This document shows positions 19,262-28,421 of a stretch of 64,000 bases of DNA, one piece after another. The notes under the pieces are model-generated. The model saw only the letters and a list, made by a program, of their open reading frames with translations, did not search any database and was not told where the DNA came from. The translations under genes and the position numbers were made by a program. The number at the start of each line of letters is the position of its first letter. The first letter of the stretch is position 1. The DNA lies in assembly GCF_028021195.1 (NCBI RefSeq), contig NZ_CP115668.1, forward strand, positions 1,984,001-2,048,000. Reading direction: 5' to 3'. The stretch comes from Cutibacterium equinum. Lineage in GTDB: Bacteria; Actinomycetota; Actinomycetes; Propionibacteriales; Propionibacteriaceae.

Positions 19262-19284
19262 GGGCCCGCCTGATGGCGAGCCCC
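19262..19284. terminator. Weak hairpin between convergent genes
   Basis: GGGC and GCC segments pair with GGC and GCCC across a short loop, with internal mismatches. It lies between the regulator gene and nanE. Confidence 0.3.
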
Positions 19285-19297
19285 CTGCGATGATCAC

Positions 19298-19987
19298 TCA
19301 CGACAGAGCGGCGCTGAACCACCCCGTGATCGACGTCGGATGGGTGATCGCGGTCCCCACGACGACGGCATGGGCGCCCAGATCCATCGCCCGGCGAGCT
19401 TGGTCCGGGGTGTGGACACGACCCTCAGCAATGACAGGACGACCACCGTCGAGCTTGTTCACGAGGGTCTCGATGACCTCGTAGTCGGGCCCGTCAGTCT
19501 TGGGACGTTCCCCGGTGTAGCCCGACAGCGTGGTGCCGATGAGATCAGCCCCCGCCTCAGCGGCGAACAAGCCGTCGTCAACCGAACCACAATCGGCCAT
19601 GACGGCGACGTCGTACTCCTCTTTGAGGGCCTTGATCGTCTCAGCCAATGTCAGTCCATCAGCGCGATCACGCCGGGTGCCGTCGAGGGCGACGATGTCA
19701 GCCCCGGCAGCTGCCACGCAGCGGGCGTGACGCAGAGTTGGGGTGATGTAGATGCCCTCGTCGCCCTCTTTCCAGATGCCGACCACCGGGACACTCACCC
19801 GCCCCTTGACAGCAGAGACGTCGGAGAGCCCCTGGGCGCGCACCGCCACCGCTCCCCCGGCCTCGACGGCCGCGGCCATCTGGGCCATCGTCTCGGGGTG
19901 ACGCAGCGGTTCTCCTGGGTAAGCCTGGCATGAAACCACAAGTCCTCCAGCCATGGAGGCGATGATCGTGTCGGTGAATGCGCTCAT
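19298..19987 (-). CDS. nanE: N-acetylmannosamine-6-phosphate 2-epimerase
   Basis: This 229-residue TIM-barrel epimerase converts ManNAc-6-P to GlcNAc-6-P in sialic acid catabolism. The diagnostic segments are GGLVVSCQAYPGEPL at the N-terminus, VPVVGIWKEGDEGIYITPT, VALDGTRRDR, VMADCGSVDDGLFAAEAGAD, IGTTLSGYT and PVIAEGRVHTPDQARRA. It is the last gene of the leftward operon, 33 bases after the NanA-like lyase, and has a GAGGAGG ribosome site. No ManNAc kinase is encoded next to it. Confidence 0.95.
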   Translation of the reverse strand: MSAFTDTIIASMAGGLVVSCQAYPGEPLRHPETMAQMAAAVEAGGAVAVRAQGLSDVSAVKGRVSVPVVGIWKEGDEGIYITPTLRHARCVAAAGADIVALDGTRRDRADGLTLAETIKALKEEYDVAVMADCGSVDDGLFAAEAGADLIGTTLSGYTGERPKTDGPDYEVIETLVNKLDGGRPVIAEGRVHTPDQARRAMDLGAHAVVVGTAITHPTSITGWFSAALS

Positions 19988-20020
19988 GGTTGAATCCTCC
20001 TCAGATCAAGGTCGCGCCAT

Positions 20021-20941
20021 TCACGCCAACTGGCCAACGCGACGCAGTACCTCGGCCACTCTCTCGACGTTGTCACCGGTCAGGGTTGGCAGCGGCACGC
20101 TCATGGTGTTGGTCTCAATGATGCCCAAAAGCTGCATGGCCGTCTTGAATGCCCCCACACCGGCGGCGGGACCGACGACACCCTGGGGTGCAAACGCGAT
20201 CTCCATGAGCTCGGCGGCCTTGTCCTGTTCGGCGCGCACCGTCTCCCAGTCGCCTTGACGGTAGGCCTTGTACATGGTGACGTAGGGGGCCGCGTCGACG
20301 TTGGCCAGACCGGGGACGACACCGTCAGCACCCGACATGAAAGCTCCGTCGACGACGACCTCATGACCAGTGAACAGGGACAGCGGAGACCCAGCAGCAC
20401 GGTTGGCCAGGGCGAGGCGACGGAAGGAGACGTCGTCAGCCGAAGAATCCTTGCACCCAGCGATGACCCCCTCACGGCCCAGTGTGATCATGAGGTCGAC
20501 GGGGACCTTGACATGCACGCACACCGGGATGTCGTAGACGAACAATGGCAGGTCGGTGGCCTGGTGCAGGGCGCGGAAATGGTTCTCGATCTCGGTCGGG
20601 CCGGTGATCGCGTAGAACGGCGCTGTAGCGACGACGGCGTCAACCCCGATCTCCTCGGCCTGGCGGATGTGATGGATGACGCGCAAGGTCTCGGTGTCGA
20701 TGACACCGGCGAGCAGCGGAACCCGTCCATTGATGATCCGCTTGGCCTCGCCCAGCACCCGGCCGCGCATCTCGTCGTCGAAGAAGGCGACCTCGGAGGT
20801 GGAGCCGAGGACGAACAAGCCATCGACCCCTTGGTCGATGAGGCGATTGATGAGTTTCTCGTACGACGGCACGTCAAGATCGCCATCAGCCGTCAACGGG
20901 GTGACGACGGGGGGAATGACTCCGTGGAACTTCGTGATCAT
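20021..20941 (-). CDS. nanA: Dihydrodipicolinate synthase-family lyase, probable N-acetylneuraminate lyase
   Basis: The protein has 306 residues and the DHDPS/NAL TIM-barrel fold. VIPPVVTPLTADGDLDV and GLFVLGSTSEVAFF (the GST-SE carboxylate-binding motif) are near the N-terminus, LFVYDIPVCVHVKV holds the catalytic Tyr, and VIAGCKDSSAD holds the Schiff-base Lys. NAL would split N-acetylneuraminate into ManNAc and pyruvate. Sequence alone does not separate it from other family lyases; the call rests on nanE directly downstream and a transporter upstream. AAAGGAC before ATG 20941 sets the start. Confidence 0.78.
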   Translation of the reverse strand: MITKFHGVIPPVVTPLTADGDLDVPSYEKLINRLIDQGVDGLFVLGSTSEVAFFDDEMRGRVLGEAKRIINGRVPLLAGVIDTETLRVIHHIRQAEEIGVDAVVATAPFYAITGPTEIENHFRALHQATDLPLFVYDIPVCVHVKVPVDLMITLGREGVIAGCKDSSADDVSFRRLALANRAAGSPLSLFTGHEVVVDGAFMSGADGVVPGLANVDAAPYVTMYKAYRQGDWETVRAEQDKAAELMEIAFAPQGVVGPAAGVGAFKTAMQLLGIIETNTMSVPLPTLTGDNVERVAEVLRRVGQLA

Positions 20942-20982
20942 GGTGTTGTCCTTTGTGGGGGTTGTGAGTGGTGTGGTGGGTG

Positions 20983-21888
20983 TCATGCCGACGCCATGGC
21001 GTCGTGGATATGGGTGATCATGGCCAGTCGCTGTTCGACGTTGGCATCGGCGGGGGTCTGGATCTTGATGCCCTGGTAGGACTGCAACCCTCGGGCAGCT
21101 GCCATGAAGGAGCCGACGAGATCAGTCGTCAACAGGCTGGTGGGCTCGTCATCGTGAAGGGGAAGATGCGCGTCTCCCCAAGCCGGACCATATTGGGTGG
21201 CCTCGGGGCCAGCTCCTGAGACCATGAGGCCGCCGAGCAGACCGGAATCAGCGAGCCGAGCAGCTTGACGGGCCGGCACATGAGGATCATGGGACTCGAC
21301 GACGCTGCGCCCCCAGTTGATCGTCACGTGCATCCCCCCGCCACCCACGGCTGCAATCTCGTCGTCCAGGCTGAGAAACTCCTTCTCCCCCGGGCCAACT
21401 CCGCCAGCCGCGTCGCAGTGCTCAATGACGCCAATGAGATCAGCGTCTGCGAAGAGGCTTGAGAGTTCGGCCAGGGAGGCCTGGAGTGCAGTCGGCTCGG
21501 CATGGTTACTGGGTGCCGAATGGATCTCGACGAAACGGACGACTCGGTGGCCGACCATCTCATGCAAGGCCTGCACATCGGCCACCAGGCCGGTGATCCA
21601 CCTCATGGCCCGCCGGCGACCCTCCTCCTCAGGTGAGGCGAGCCCGAAGTCACGATCATGGGCCAGACGACCCATCGTCCCTGGAATGGCCGTCACGACG
21701 CACTGGGTGAACCGGTCGCCCAACTGGTCTGCCAGCCAGCGCGGGTCGTCGTCAAGACCGTCTCGATACGGGATCTCAATACCGTCGACCCAGCCAGTCT
21801 CGCCGAGCTCCCGGTAGAAATCCTCCCGAGCGGCCGTGGCACGCGGCATCGCAGCGTACGCGCCGACGATCGTTGGAACCGTGTTCAT
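20983..21888 (-). CDS. DUF4862 family protein, predicted TIM barrel, in the sialic acid operon
   Basis: This 301-residue protein starts MNTVPTIVGAYAAMPRATAA and has segments seen in DUF4862 proteins: DGIEIPYRDGL, CVVTAIPGTMGRL, RFVEIHSAPSNHAE, LIGVIEHCDAA and HVTINWGRSVVESHDP. The run of E/H-bearing strand ends (EIP, EIHSAP, EHCD, NWGR) looks like a metal-dependent xylose-isomerase-type TIM barrel; this is inference. It lies between the ABC transporter and nanA with 41 bases to nanA, which suggests a catabolic step acting on the imported sugar or a derivative, such as isomerisation or de-O-acetylation. Function is unknown. GGAGATGAC precedes the chosen ATG. Confidence 0.75.
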   Translation of the reverse strand: MNTVPTIVGAYAAMPRATAAREDFYRELGETGWVDGIEIPYRDGLDDDPRWLADQLGDRFTQCVVTAIPGTMGRLAHDRDFGLASPEEEGRRRAMRWITGLVADVQALHEMVGHRVVRFVEIHSAPSNHAEPTALQASLAELSSLFADADLIGVIEHCDAAGGVGPGEKEFLSLDDEIAAVGGGGMHVTINWGRSVVESHDPHVPARQAARLADSGLLGGLMVSGAGPEATQYGPAWGDAHLPLHDDEPTSLLTTDLVGSFMAAARGLQSYQGIKIQTPADANVEQRLAMITHIHDAMASA

Positions 21889-22031
21889 GTCATCTCCACT
21901 GCATTGTTGGTTCGTCATCAAAGATCACGCTGCTGACCGCTGGTGAGGTCGCGCGCCGTTGGGAGGCCGAGTCGGTCCTGCACAGGCCGCCTTGAAGCGG
22001 CTACCGCACCAACCGTCCGACCGTCTCACGG

Positions 22032-22856
22032 TCAGGTCACCAGCAGGGACGGGACCGCTCCTAGCAACTTCCTCGTGTACGGGTCCTTCGGGTGGTCGAA
22101 GATCTCTTCGGTATCAGCCAGCTCCAGAATTCGTCCCGAATACATCACGGCGATCCGGTCTGAAATGTGGCGAACCGTGTTCATGTCATGGGAAATGAAC
22201 ACCAGCCCCAGTCCGAGTTCATTCTGAAGATCATCGAAGAGATTGAGGATCTGAGCCCGCACCGAAACGTCCAGTGCAGAAGTCGGCTCGTCAGCGACGA
22301 TAATGTCGGGGGCAAGGGCCAACGCCCGAGCGATCGCCACACGTTGACGCTGACCACCAGAAATCTGGCGGGGCAACACGTTCATGACCGACGACGGCAG
22401 ACCAACCATGCCGAGGAGGTCGCGCACTCGGTCCTCTCGTTCAGCCTTGCCCCCGATACCGTGGACGTTGAGGGGATCCATGAGAATTTGACGGATTGGA
22501 AGCCTCGGGTTGAGCGCCGTTGCCGGGTCCTGGAAGACCACCGACACGGCACGTCCGAAATTCTTGCGGTCACGGGCGTGCCTACCACGCGGTTTCCCCC
22601 GGAAGAACACCTCCCCAGACGTCGGTTTTTGCAGACCAACCATGACTCGCGCTGTCGTCGTCTTCCCACAACCGGACTCACCGACGATCCCCAGCGTCTC
22701 GCCACGATGAACCGAGAGGTTCACTTTGTCCATGGCACGCACCTTGGACGGATGGAAGAGTTTGCCGCCACGACCTCGATGGATCACCGAGACATCACGG
22801 AGCTCGATGGCCGGGGTGTCTGACTCGGATCGGCGAGCAATTGCTGTGTCAGTCAT
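22032..22856 (-). CDS. Oligopeptide/dipeptide-type ABC ATPase (DppF-like), sialic acid uptake candidate
   Basis: The 274-residue ATPase has Walker A GIVGESGCGKTTTARVM, signature QISGGQRQRVAIARAL and Walker B DIIVADEPTSALDVS. The C-terminal DPYTRKLLGAVPSL is the hallmark of the Opp/Dpp group. It would pair with the ATPase half of the upstream fusion. Its ATG overlaps the fusion stop by four bases (ATGA). Between this gene and DUF4862 there are 143 bases without a visible gene, so a second promoter there is possible. Confidence 0.9.
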   Translation of the reverse strand: MTDTAIARRSESDTPAIELRDVSVIHRGRGGKLFHPSKVRAMDKVNLSVHRGETLGIVGESGCGKTTTARVMVGLQKPTSGEVFFRGKPRGRHARDRKNFGRAVSVVFQDPATALNPRLPIRQILMDPLNVHGIGGKAEREDRVRDLLGMVGLPSSVMNVLPRQISGGQRQRVAIARALALAPDIIVADEPTSALDVSVRAQILNLFDDLQNELGLGLVFISHDMNTVRHISDRIAVMYSGRILELADTEEIFDHPKDPYTRKLLGAVPSLLVT

Positions 22857-24904
22857 CGAACGACCTCCTCGGCCTCGGGGTGGCATGCCCACGAATGGGT
22901 CGTGCCTGCCACGGTCTGCATGGTGGCCTTGACGTCTCTGCCGATCTCTGGGTGGGAGGATCGCGGAGCGAACCGGTCGCCAGCCACGAACTCCGATGGT
23001 GGAGGCACAACACCGGGAACCTGATGCAGACGCCCCCGTCCAGCCTCAATGGACAACACCGATCCCAGCAAACCACGCGTGTATTCGTGCCGAGGATCAG
23101 ACATGACCTCGGTAGTGGTTCCAGTCTCGACGACCTGCCCGGCGTACATCACTGTGATGCGGTGGGACAACTGGGCGACGAGGGCCAGGTCATGGGAGAC
23201 GAAGACCATGGCAAAGCCCAGTTCCTCGCGCAGCTTGTTGAGCAATTCCACCACCTGCTGCTGGACCGTGACGTCCAGAGCTGTCGTCGGCTCATCGGCG
23301 ATGAGTAGTTGAGGATCACGAGTCAGTGCCATCGCGATGAGAACTCGCTGACGCTGTCCGCCGGACAATTCGTGCGGGTACGACTTCAAGGTGCGCACCG
23401 GGTCCAAGCCGACCATCTCGAGCAAGTCCTTGGCGCTGCGTGTGCCCCCACGCTTGGTCAATTGGGCCATCTGGGAACGGATGAGCATCGACGGGTTGAG
23501 GGCGCTGAGGGCATCCTGATAGATCATGCTCATCTCGTGGCCGCGCAGGGCATTGCGCTGTGCGGGAGACATGTCCAGTAGTTCCTGACCGTCGAACATG
23601 ATCGAACCGCGGATGTCAGCAGTCTTGGGAAGCAGCCCCATGATTGCAAACGAGCTGATCGACTTTCCGCACCCAGACTCTCCGACCAATCCCATGGTCT
23701 CTCCGGGCCGTACCGCGAAAGAAACCTTGTCGACAATGTCGACGTCGCCGTGAGCCTGCGGGAACGCAATAGAGAGGTCCTTGACTTCCAGCACCGGCTT
23801 CTTGGCCGCAAGTTCTGCGGGCAGGACAGGTCGGTCGCTACGAGCCGTCTCTGAGCGTCGCAACTGGGCCAGACGATCCTGTAACTGCGCCTCGGAGCCG
23901 CCACGAATGACATGGACCGCAGAATCACTGCGGGTCTGAGCATCGTCGTCCTCGACTTCGCCTGCCTCGTCGGTGATGCCGACGCTCTCCACCGGATCCG
24001 CGACGCGCACTCGCGGTGGCGGAGCGACCATGGCGTCGGTCAGCCCCTCGGAGAGCACGTTGAGGCACAACACCGTGATGAGGATCATCATGCCAGGGAA
24101 GAAGGTGGGCCACCACGCGCCCGATGAAATGATCGCTTTGCCGTCAGCGAGGATGTTGCCCCACGACGGGGAAGGCGGCTTGATGCCGGCATTGATGAAG
24201 GACAACGACGCTTCGAAGACGATCGCGTCGGCGACCAGAACAGCCGCGAACACCAGCACCGGGGCCAAAGCGTTGCGGGCGACCTGGGTAACGATGATCC
24301 ACCAGGTCGGTGCTCCCATCACGCGGGCCGATGCCACGTAGTCCTCCCCGTATTGTTCGAGGACATTTGCTCGAACGACACGGGTGAGCTGAGGAATGTA
24401 GAGGAAGCCGATAGTGATGATCAGCAGTGGTATCGATGGAAGCGACTGGGAGAACACGGCCACGAACACGGCTGCCAGGGCGATGCCCGGGAAGCTCATG
24501 ATGATATCCATGGTCCGCATGAGGATCTCAGAGACGACCTTGCCGCCAGTTGCAGCGATCGATCCCAGGACAACGGCGATGGCCAGCGCAAACAGAGTCG
24601 CTCCCAGGCCAATGATGAGTGATCCCCGAGCCCCGTACAACACGCGGGAAAAGATGTCGCGACCGGAGTTGTCGGTGCCGAACCAGAAATCCCCGTCAGG
24701 CGCATGGAAAGGGAAATTGATGCCGTCAACGACAGTCGGCTGCGAGAGACCGGTCTGGGTGGGGCTGTAGCGAGCCAGCACCGGGGCGAAAATCGCACCG
24801 AGGGCGACAATGCCCAAAATCACCAGACAGATGCGGGAGCCGACCGACAGACGACCAAATCTCAGGCCAGGACGTTCCAACTTGCGGGTGAGTTCGCGTC
24901 GCAT
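22853..24904 (-). CDS. Permease-ATPase fusion (DppC-DppD-like) of an ABC importer
   Basis: This 683-residue protein fuses two subunits that are usually separate. Residues 1 to about 290 are a DppC-type permease with an N-terminal hydrophobic anchor (ICLVILGIVALGAIFAPVLA), the GTDNSGRDIFSRVLYGARGS segment and the coupling motif EDYVASARVMGAPTWWII. A charged linker of about 60 residues follows. The rest is a DppD-type ATPase with Walker A GLVGESGCGKSISSF, signature LSGGQRQRVLIAMAL and DPQLLIADEPTTALDVT. AGGAG before ATG 24904 sets the start, two bases after the upstream permease stop. Comparable gene content is known for SatABCD-type sialic acid importers. Confidence 0.9.
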   Translation of the reverse strand: MRRELTRKLERPGLRFGRLSVGSRICLVILGIVALGAIFAPVLARYSPTQTGLSQPTVVDGINFPFHAPDGDFWFGTDNSGRDIFSRVLYGARGSLIIGLGATLFALAIAVVLGSIAATGGKVVSEILMRTMDIIMSFPGIALAAVFVAVFSQSLPSIPLLIITIGFLYIPQLTRVVRANVLEQYGEDYVASARVMGAPTWWIIVTQVARNALAPVLVFAAVLVADAIVFEASLSFINAGIKPPSPSWGNILADGKAIISSGAWWPTFFPGMMILITVLCLNVLSEGLTDAMVAPPPRVRVADPVESVGITDEAGEVEDDDAQTRSDSAVHVIRGGSEAQLQDRLAQLRRSETARSDRPVLPAELAAKKPVLEVKDLSIAFPQAHGDVDIVDKVSFAVRPGETMGLVGESGCGKSISSFAIMGLLPKTADIRGSIMFDGQELLDMSPAQRNALRGHEMSMIYQDALSALNPSMLIRSQMAQLTKRGGTRSAKDLLEMVGLDPVRTLKSYPHELSGGQRQRVLIAMALTRDPQLLIADEPTTALDVTVQQQVVELLNKLREELGFAMVFVSHDLALVAQLSHRITVMYAGQVVETGTTTEVMSDPRHEYTRGLLGSVLSIEAGRGRLHQVPGVVPPPSEFVAGDRFAPRSSHPEIGRDVKATMQTVAGTTHSWACHPEAEEVVR

Positions 24905-24905
24905 G

Positions 24906-25871
24906 TCATACACTCCTGATCCTCGGATTAACCAGTACGTAGAGCAGGTCGACCACGATATTGATGATGATGAAAGCGATGGCGACCGTGAGGGTCACTC
25001 CCTGTACCAGAAAAATGTCGTTGCGAGACACTCCGTCGAGGATCAACTGACCCATGGCCTTGATGTTGAAGATGATCTCGATGATCACGGCACCACCCAT
25101 GAGATAGCCGAACTTGAGGCCGACCACCGTCAACGGGTTGATCAGGGCGTTGCGCAATACATTGCGGGCGATGACGGTGTGGTAAGGAATCCCTGAACCG
25201 ATGGCAGTTCGCACGTAGTCCTTGTCGAGTTCCTCGACAACGGAGGTGCGCACCACTCGCGTCAGCGAGCCGGTCACTGGAACCGCCAGTGCGATGACAG
25301 GCAGGGCAAGCGAGTTGAAGTAGGCGGCCGGGTTCTCCGACAACGGAATCCACGATGAGACAACTGCGGGGAAGGTACCGCTGCCTCCCGGAATGTCGCC
25401 GAGCCACTGAATCAACAGGATGGCCAGCCAGAAAGACGGTGTCGCAAGACTGGCGATCGACACGATACGGATGAGCTGGTCGGGCCAGCGGTCACGGTAG
25501 AGGGCTGCGATGACACCGAGGATCGTCGAGACGATGATCGCGATGAGCAGGCCCCACACCGTCAGCTGCAAGGTGATGGGGAAGGCCCTGCTCACCATGT
25601 CGACAACGGGGGTGCCACCCGAAGTGGTCCCAAGATCGCCGTGCACCATTCCGACCAAGAACCGCCCGTACCTGACAAGCAGTGGTGAATTGAGCCCGTT
25701 CGTTTCCCGGTACTGCGCCAGGGCCTCCGGAGTCGCTGATTCTCCCAGCGCAAGGATCGCGGGGTCTCGTGGCGAGAAGGACATGACGATGAAGACGAGC
25801 AGGACCACACCGAGCACCATGATCGGCAGCGCGATGAGTCGTTTCCCGATGACTCGAAGGAGATTCGACAT
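24906..25871 (-). CDS. DppB-like permease of the same ABC importer
   Basis: The 321-residue membrane protein has about six transmembrane segments. MSNLLRVIGKRLIALPIMVLG is the typical cytoplasmic start, and GMVHGDLGTTSGGTPVVDMV is a conserved extracytoplasmic loop of the family. LDKDYVRTAIGSGIPYHTVIARNVLRNA is the EAA loop that contacts the ATPase. It forms the translocation pore with the permease half of the next gene. The start has a GGAGAGA ribosome site. It follows the binding protein gene by about 160 bases. Confidence 0.92.
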   Translation of the reverse strand: MSNLLRVIGKRLIALPIMVLGVVLLVFIVMSFSPRDPAILALGESATPEALAQYRETNGLNSPLLVRYGRFLVGMVHGDLGTTSGGTPVVDMVSRAFPITLQLTVWGLLIAIIVSTILGVIAALYRDRWPDQLIRIVSIASLATPSFWLAILLIQWLGDIPGGSGTFPAVVSSWIPLSENPAAYFNSLALPVIALAVPVTGSLTRVVRTSVVEELDKDYVRTAIGSGIPYHTVIARNVLRNALINPLTVVGLKFGYLMGGAVIIEIIFNIKAMGQLILDGVSRNDIFLVQGVTLTVAIAFIIINIVVDLLYVLVNPRIRSV

Positions 25872-26028
25872 CAGTGTCTCTCCAAGGGGTGAGGATTGGG
25901 GTCAGTAGAGGCGTGACCGTATGCCGGGCACGCAGTGACGACGAGATCGTCGAAGATGGCCGGGGCGACTGCGGGCGCCATGACGCGGCGTCTCGGCAGC
26001 CTGCCCCGGCACGAGTCGATGGTGGCAC

Positions 26029-27675
26029 TCACTTGGTGGTGGCGACATCGAGGAAGTCGAGTCCGGTGAGGGATATCGGCTTGAAACCAACCAAGGACTT
26101 GCCGTCCCATGCCGTTGGAGTCTTGCGATGGAAGAGCGGGTAGAGCGGGACGTTTTCGGCAAGGATGTCGAAGCATTCGTGCCAGCCATTCAACTGCTCG
26201 TCGCCGACGGCTTGGGCGGCTTTCTCCAAGGTCTGGGTGAACTTGTCGTAGCCTGGTTGACCCTTCCAGTGCATGCGGGCGTCGACCCACACATCGCCGG
26301 CGTACCACCAGCGCATCAGGAGATCAGCGTCGGCACCGAAGACCGAGGGATCGCCAGGGGCCAGAAGAACGTCGAAGGAATCGGGCTTCCCGGTAATTTC
26401 GTTATAAACGTCAGCCGACTGCTTCTGGTCGAATTCGACTGTGACTCCAGCCTCCTTGAGGGAGTCAACGAGAATGTTCTCGATGGCTTTCATCCAGTCG
26501 TGGTCAGTGCCCATGACGCGGAATTTCTTCAACCCGGTCTCGTTGAACAAGGACTTGGCCTTCTCCAGATCACGGTCGTAGACGGTCTTGGCCTTCCGAT
26601 AAGCAGGATGGCCATCCTGTACGAAGCTGGTGGCCGGAGTTGCCTGTCCAGAGAGGCCGACCTTGCAAGCTTTCGCGACGTCCATCGCGTACAGGACAGC
26701 CTGACGGTTCTTGACGTTGTTGAAGGGGTTCCCGGCCGAGCAGTTGAACATCGCGAAGGCCAGACTGAAGCCCTGTTGAGAGGCTTGCTCGAAACCACTG
26801 GACTTGACGCTGGGAATCTTGGTGTACGGCAGCGAATCGATGGCCTGGACACTTCCCGAAGTAAGGGCATTGGTGCGCGCATCGGGGTCCGGCATGATGT
26901 TCCAGACCATTTTCGCGGCTTTGGCCGGACGGGGGCCGTTGTAGTGCTCGTTCTTCTCGAACTTGAGACTACCGCTGGAACCGTTATCGGTCATCTTCCA
27001 GGGGCCAGTGCCGACAGGATTGGAGTCAAACTTCTTCTGATCCTTCTCGACGATGGCCTTGGGGACGATCTTGAAGGTTGCGAGGCGGTTGGCCAGCAGC
27101 TCCTCGAAGGGGAACTTGAGCTTGATGACAACGGTCGAATCATCTTTCTTGGTAATCGAGTCGATGACGAATCCGCTGAATTGGCTGTACAACGAGTTGT
27201 TCTTGGGGTCCATGACCCGTTCATAACTGTAAACCACGTCGTCGGCCGTGACCTTGCTGCCATCAGAGAAGGCTGCTTTGTCGCGCAGTGTGACCTCGTA
27301 GGTCTTCTCGTCGATCTTCTTCGGCTTGTCGTCGGCAGCCAAGGCAGCGTAGGCCTTCGTCGGGTCGGTAGCCTCGATCTCGTAGAGCCCTTCGAACGTG
27401 TGCCAGTTAGCAGCCACGGTCAATGCTGCCGTCGTCGTCATTGGGTCATAACCGTTGGTTCCAAGCTCGTAGGAGATGCCAGCGGTGATGGTCCCGTCGT
27501 TCTTTCCTGCCCCGCCCGACGACTGCCCTCCGGCGCCACCGGTCTTCTTGTTCGGGTTGTCCCCACCGCATGCCGACAAGCTAGCGGTCAGACCTGCGGC
27601 TGCCGCGATAGCGCCGCTCAACTTCATGAATCCCCGGCGGTCAACGTGGTTGCCCGGCCCGATAGGAGTGATCAT
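26029..27675 (-). CDS. Family 5 solute-binding lipoprotein, probable sialic acid receptor
   Basis: This 548-residue protein is the extracellular receptor of the importer. DRRGFMKLSGAIAAAAGL is a Tat-like twin-arginine signal, followed by lipobox SLSAC, so the mature protein is lipid-anchored. ADDVVYSYERVMDPKN and GTGPWKM are typical of OppA/DppA/SatA-type (family 5) receptors. GGAGG sits eight bases before ATG 27675. Ligand specificity for N-acetylneuraminate is inferred from nanA and nanE in the same run of genes; a peptide ligand is the alternative. A 22-bp palindrome lies 21 bases upstream of the start. Confidence 0.88.
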   Translation of the reverse strand: MITPIGPGNHVDRRGFMKLSGAIAAAAGLTASLSACGGDNPNKKTGGAGGQSSGGAGKNDGTITAGISYELGTNGYDPMTTTAALTVAANWHTFEGLYEIEATDPTKAYAALAADDKPKKIDEKTYEVTLRDKAAFSDGSKVTADDVVYSYERVMDPKNNSLYSQFSGFVIDSITKKDDSTVVIKLKFPFEELLANRLATFKIVPKAIVEKDQKKFDSNPVGTGPWKMTDNGSSGSLKFEKNEHYNGPRPAKAAKMVWNIMPDPDARTNALTSGSVQAIDSLPYTKIPSVKSSGFEQASQQGFSLAFAMFNCSAGNPFNNVKNRQAVLYAMDVAKACKVGLSGQATPATSFVQDGHPAYRKAKTVYDRDLEKAKSLFNETGLKKFRVMGTDHDWMKAIENILVDSLKEAGVTVEFDQKQSADVYNEITGKPDSFDVLLAPGDPSVFGADADLLMRWWYAGDVWVDARMHWKGQPGYDKFTQTLEKAAQAVGDEQLNGWHECFDILAENVPLYPLFHRKTPTAWDGKSLVGFKPISLTGLDFLDVATTK

Positions 27676-27696
27676 CGTCGAAGCCTCCATGTACAA

Positions 27697-27718
27697 GGAC
27701 ATCCAACGTTGGATGTCC
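27697..27718. promoter_or_regulatory. 22-bp perfect palindrome, candidate operator of the nan-like operon
   Basis: The palindrome has core ATCCAACGTTGGAT flanked by GGAC and GTCC arms and is exact over all 22 bases. It lies between a possible -10 box on the minus strand (TATGCT, about 27731-27736) and the ribosome site of the binding protein gene, a position expected for a repressor. The FadR-type regulator at 18503 is the nearest candidate ligand-responsive protein. Confidence 0.75.
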
Positions 27719-27805
27719 GACTGCTGGTAAGCATAACACCAGCATCGTATCCATGGGAAACACGCCGAGGCCCCCTGAGAGCCAGCGCTGTCGGCGCTCA
27801 GGCAC

Positions 27806-28321
27806 CTACTCCTGATCACCGTCGGAGTGCTCGTCGTCCACCTCGACGTCAACAGCACCGTCGGATGGCACCTCGTCGCCACGAAGCGCCCGCCACGCCT
27901 CGACGCTCAACTCGCGCAGCAGGGTGTCGGCGTCGTCGGACTCGTCACCAAATCCCAGACGCTCAGCCGCCATCGCGAAGGCATGGAGGCACCGGAAGAC
28001 CCCCTGGTTGGGCAGGTATCCCCAGTCGACAGCCTCCTCGCCGTCCCATCCGGCGTCGCGCAGCTGTTCCAGACCAAGATCACGTCCCGTGCGCGCATAG
28101 GCATAGGCAGCGACATCGGCAGCGTCAGTGCCGCTCAGCAGAGACCCCTCGGCCAGCAGGGCCCAGCACAGAGTCGAGGACGGATGCTCCTTGACGACCG
28201 CCATGAACTCGTCTCGTCCCCGCTTGGCAAGTTTGCGAATGGCCGGGTCCGGCGGCAAGTGCACGCCGTGGTCCTGTATCTCGATCTCAGCGGTCGGATC
28301 GGTGTTCTGCTCCTCAGCCAT
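27806..28321 (-). CDS. DUF3151 family protein
   Basis: This 171-residue cytoplasmic protein has the conserved core of DUF3151, an actinobacterial family: LPPDPAIRKLAKRGRDEFMAVVKEHPSSTLCWALLAEG, YARTGRDLGLEQLRDAGWDG, and VDWGYLPNQGVFRCLHAFAMAAERLG. The C-terminal 45 residues are acidic and poorly conserved. The helical pattern resembles a TPR-like fold, but I cannot name a function. It stands alone, convergent to nothing and upstream of no operon partner. Confidence 0.85.
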   Translation of the reverse strand: MAEEQNTDPTAEIEIQDHGVHLPPDPAIRKLAKRGRDEFMAVVKEHPSSTLCWALLAEGSLLSGTDAADVAAYAYARTGRDLGLEQLRDAGWDGEEAVDWGYLPNQGVFRCLHAFAMAAERLGFGDESDDADTLLRELSVEAWRALRGDEVPSDGAVDVEVDDEHSDGDQE

Positions 28322-28421
28322 GGTTCCAAGCCTAGGGCGAAACGCATGACGGCGCTCGTTCAGGTCGCACACCAGGGTGTGTGGCATAAACTTGATGCAG
28401 CAAAAGGAAAGGATCACGACC

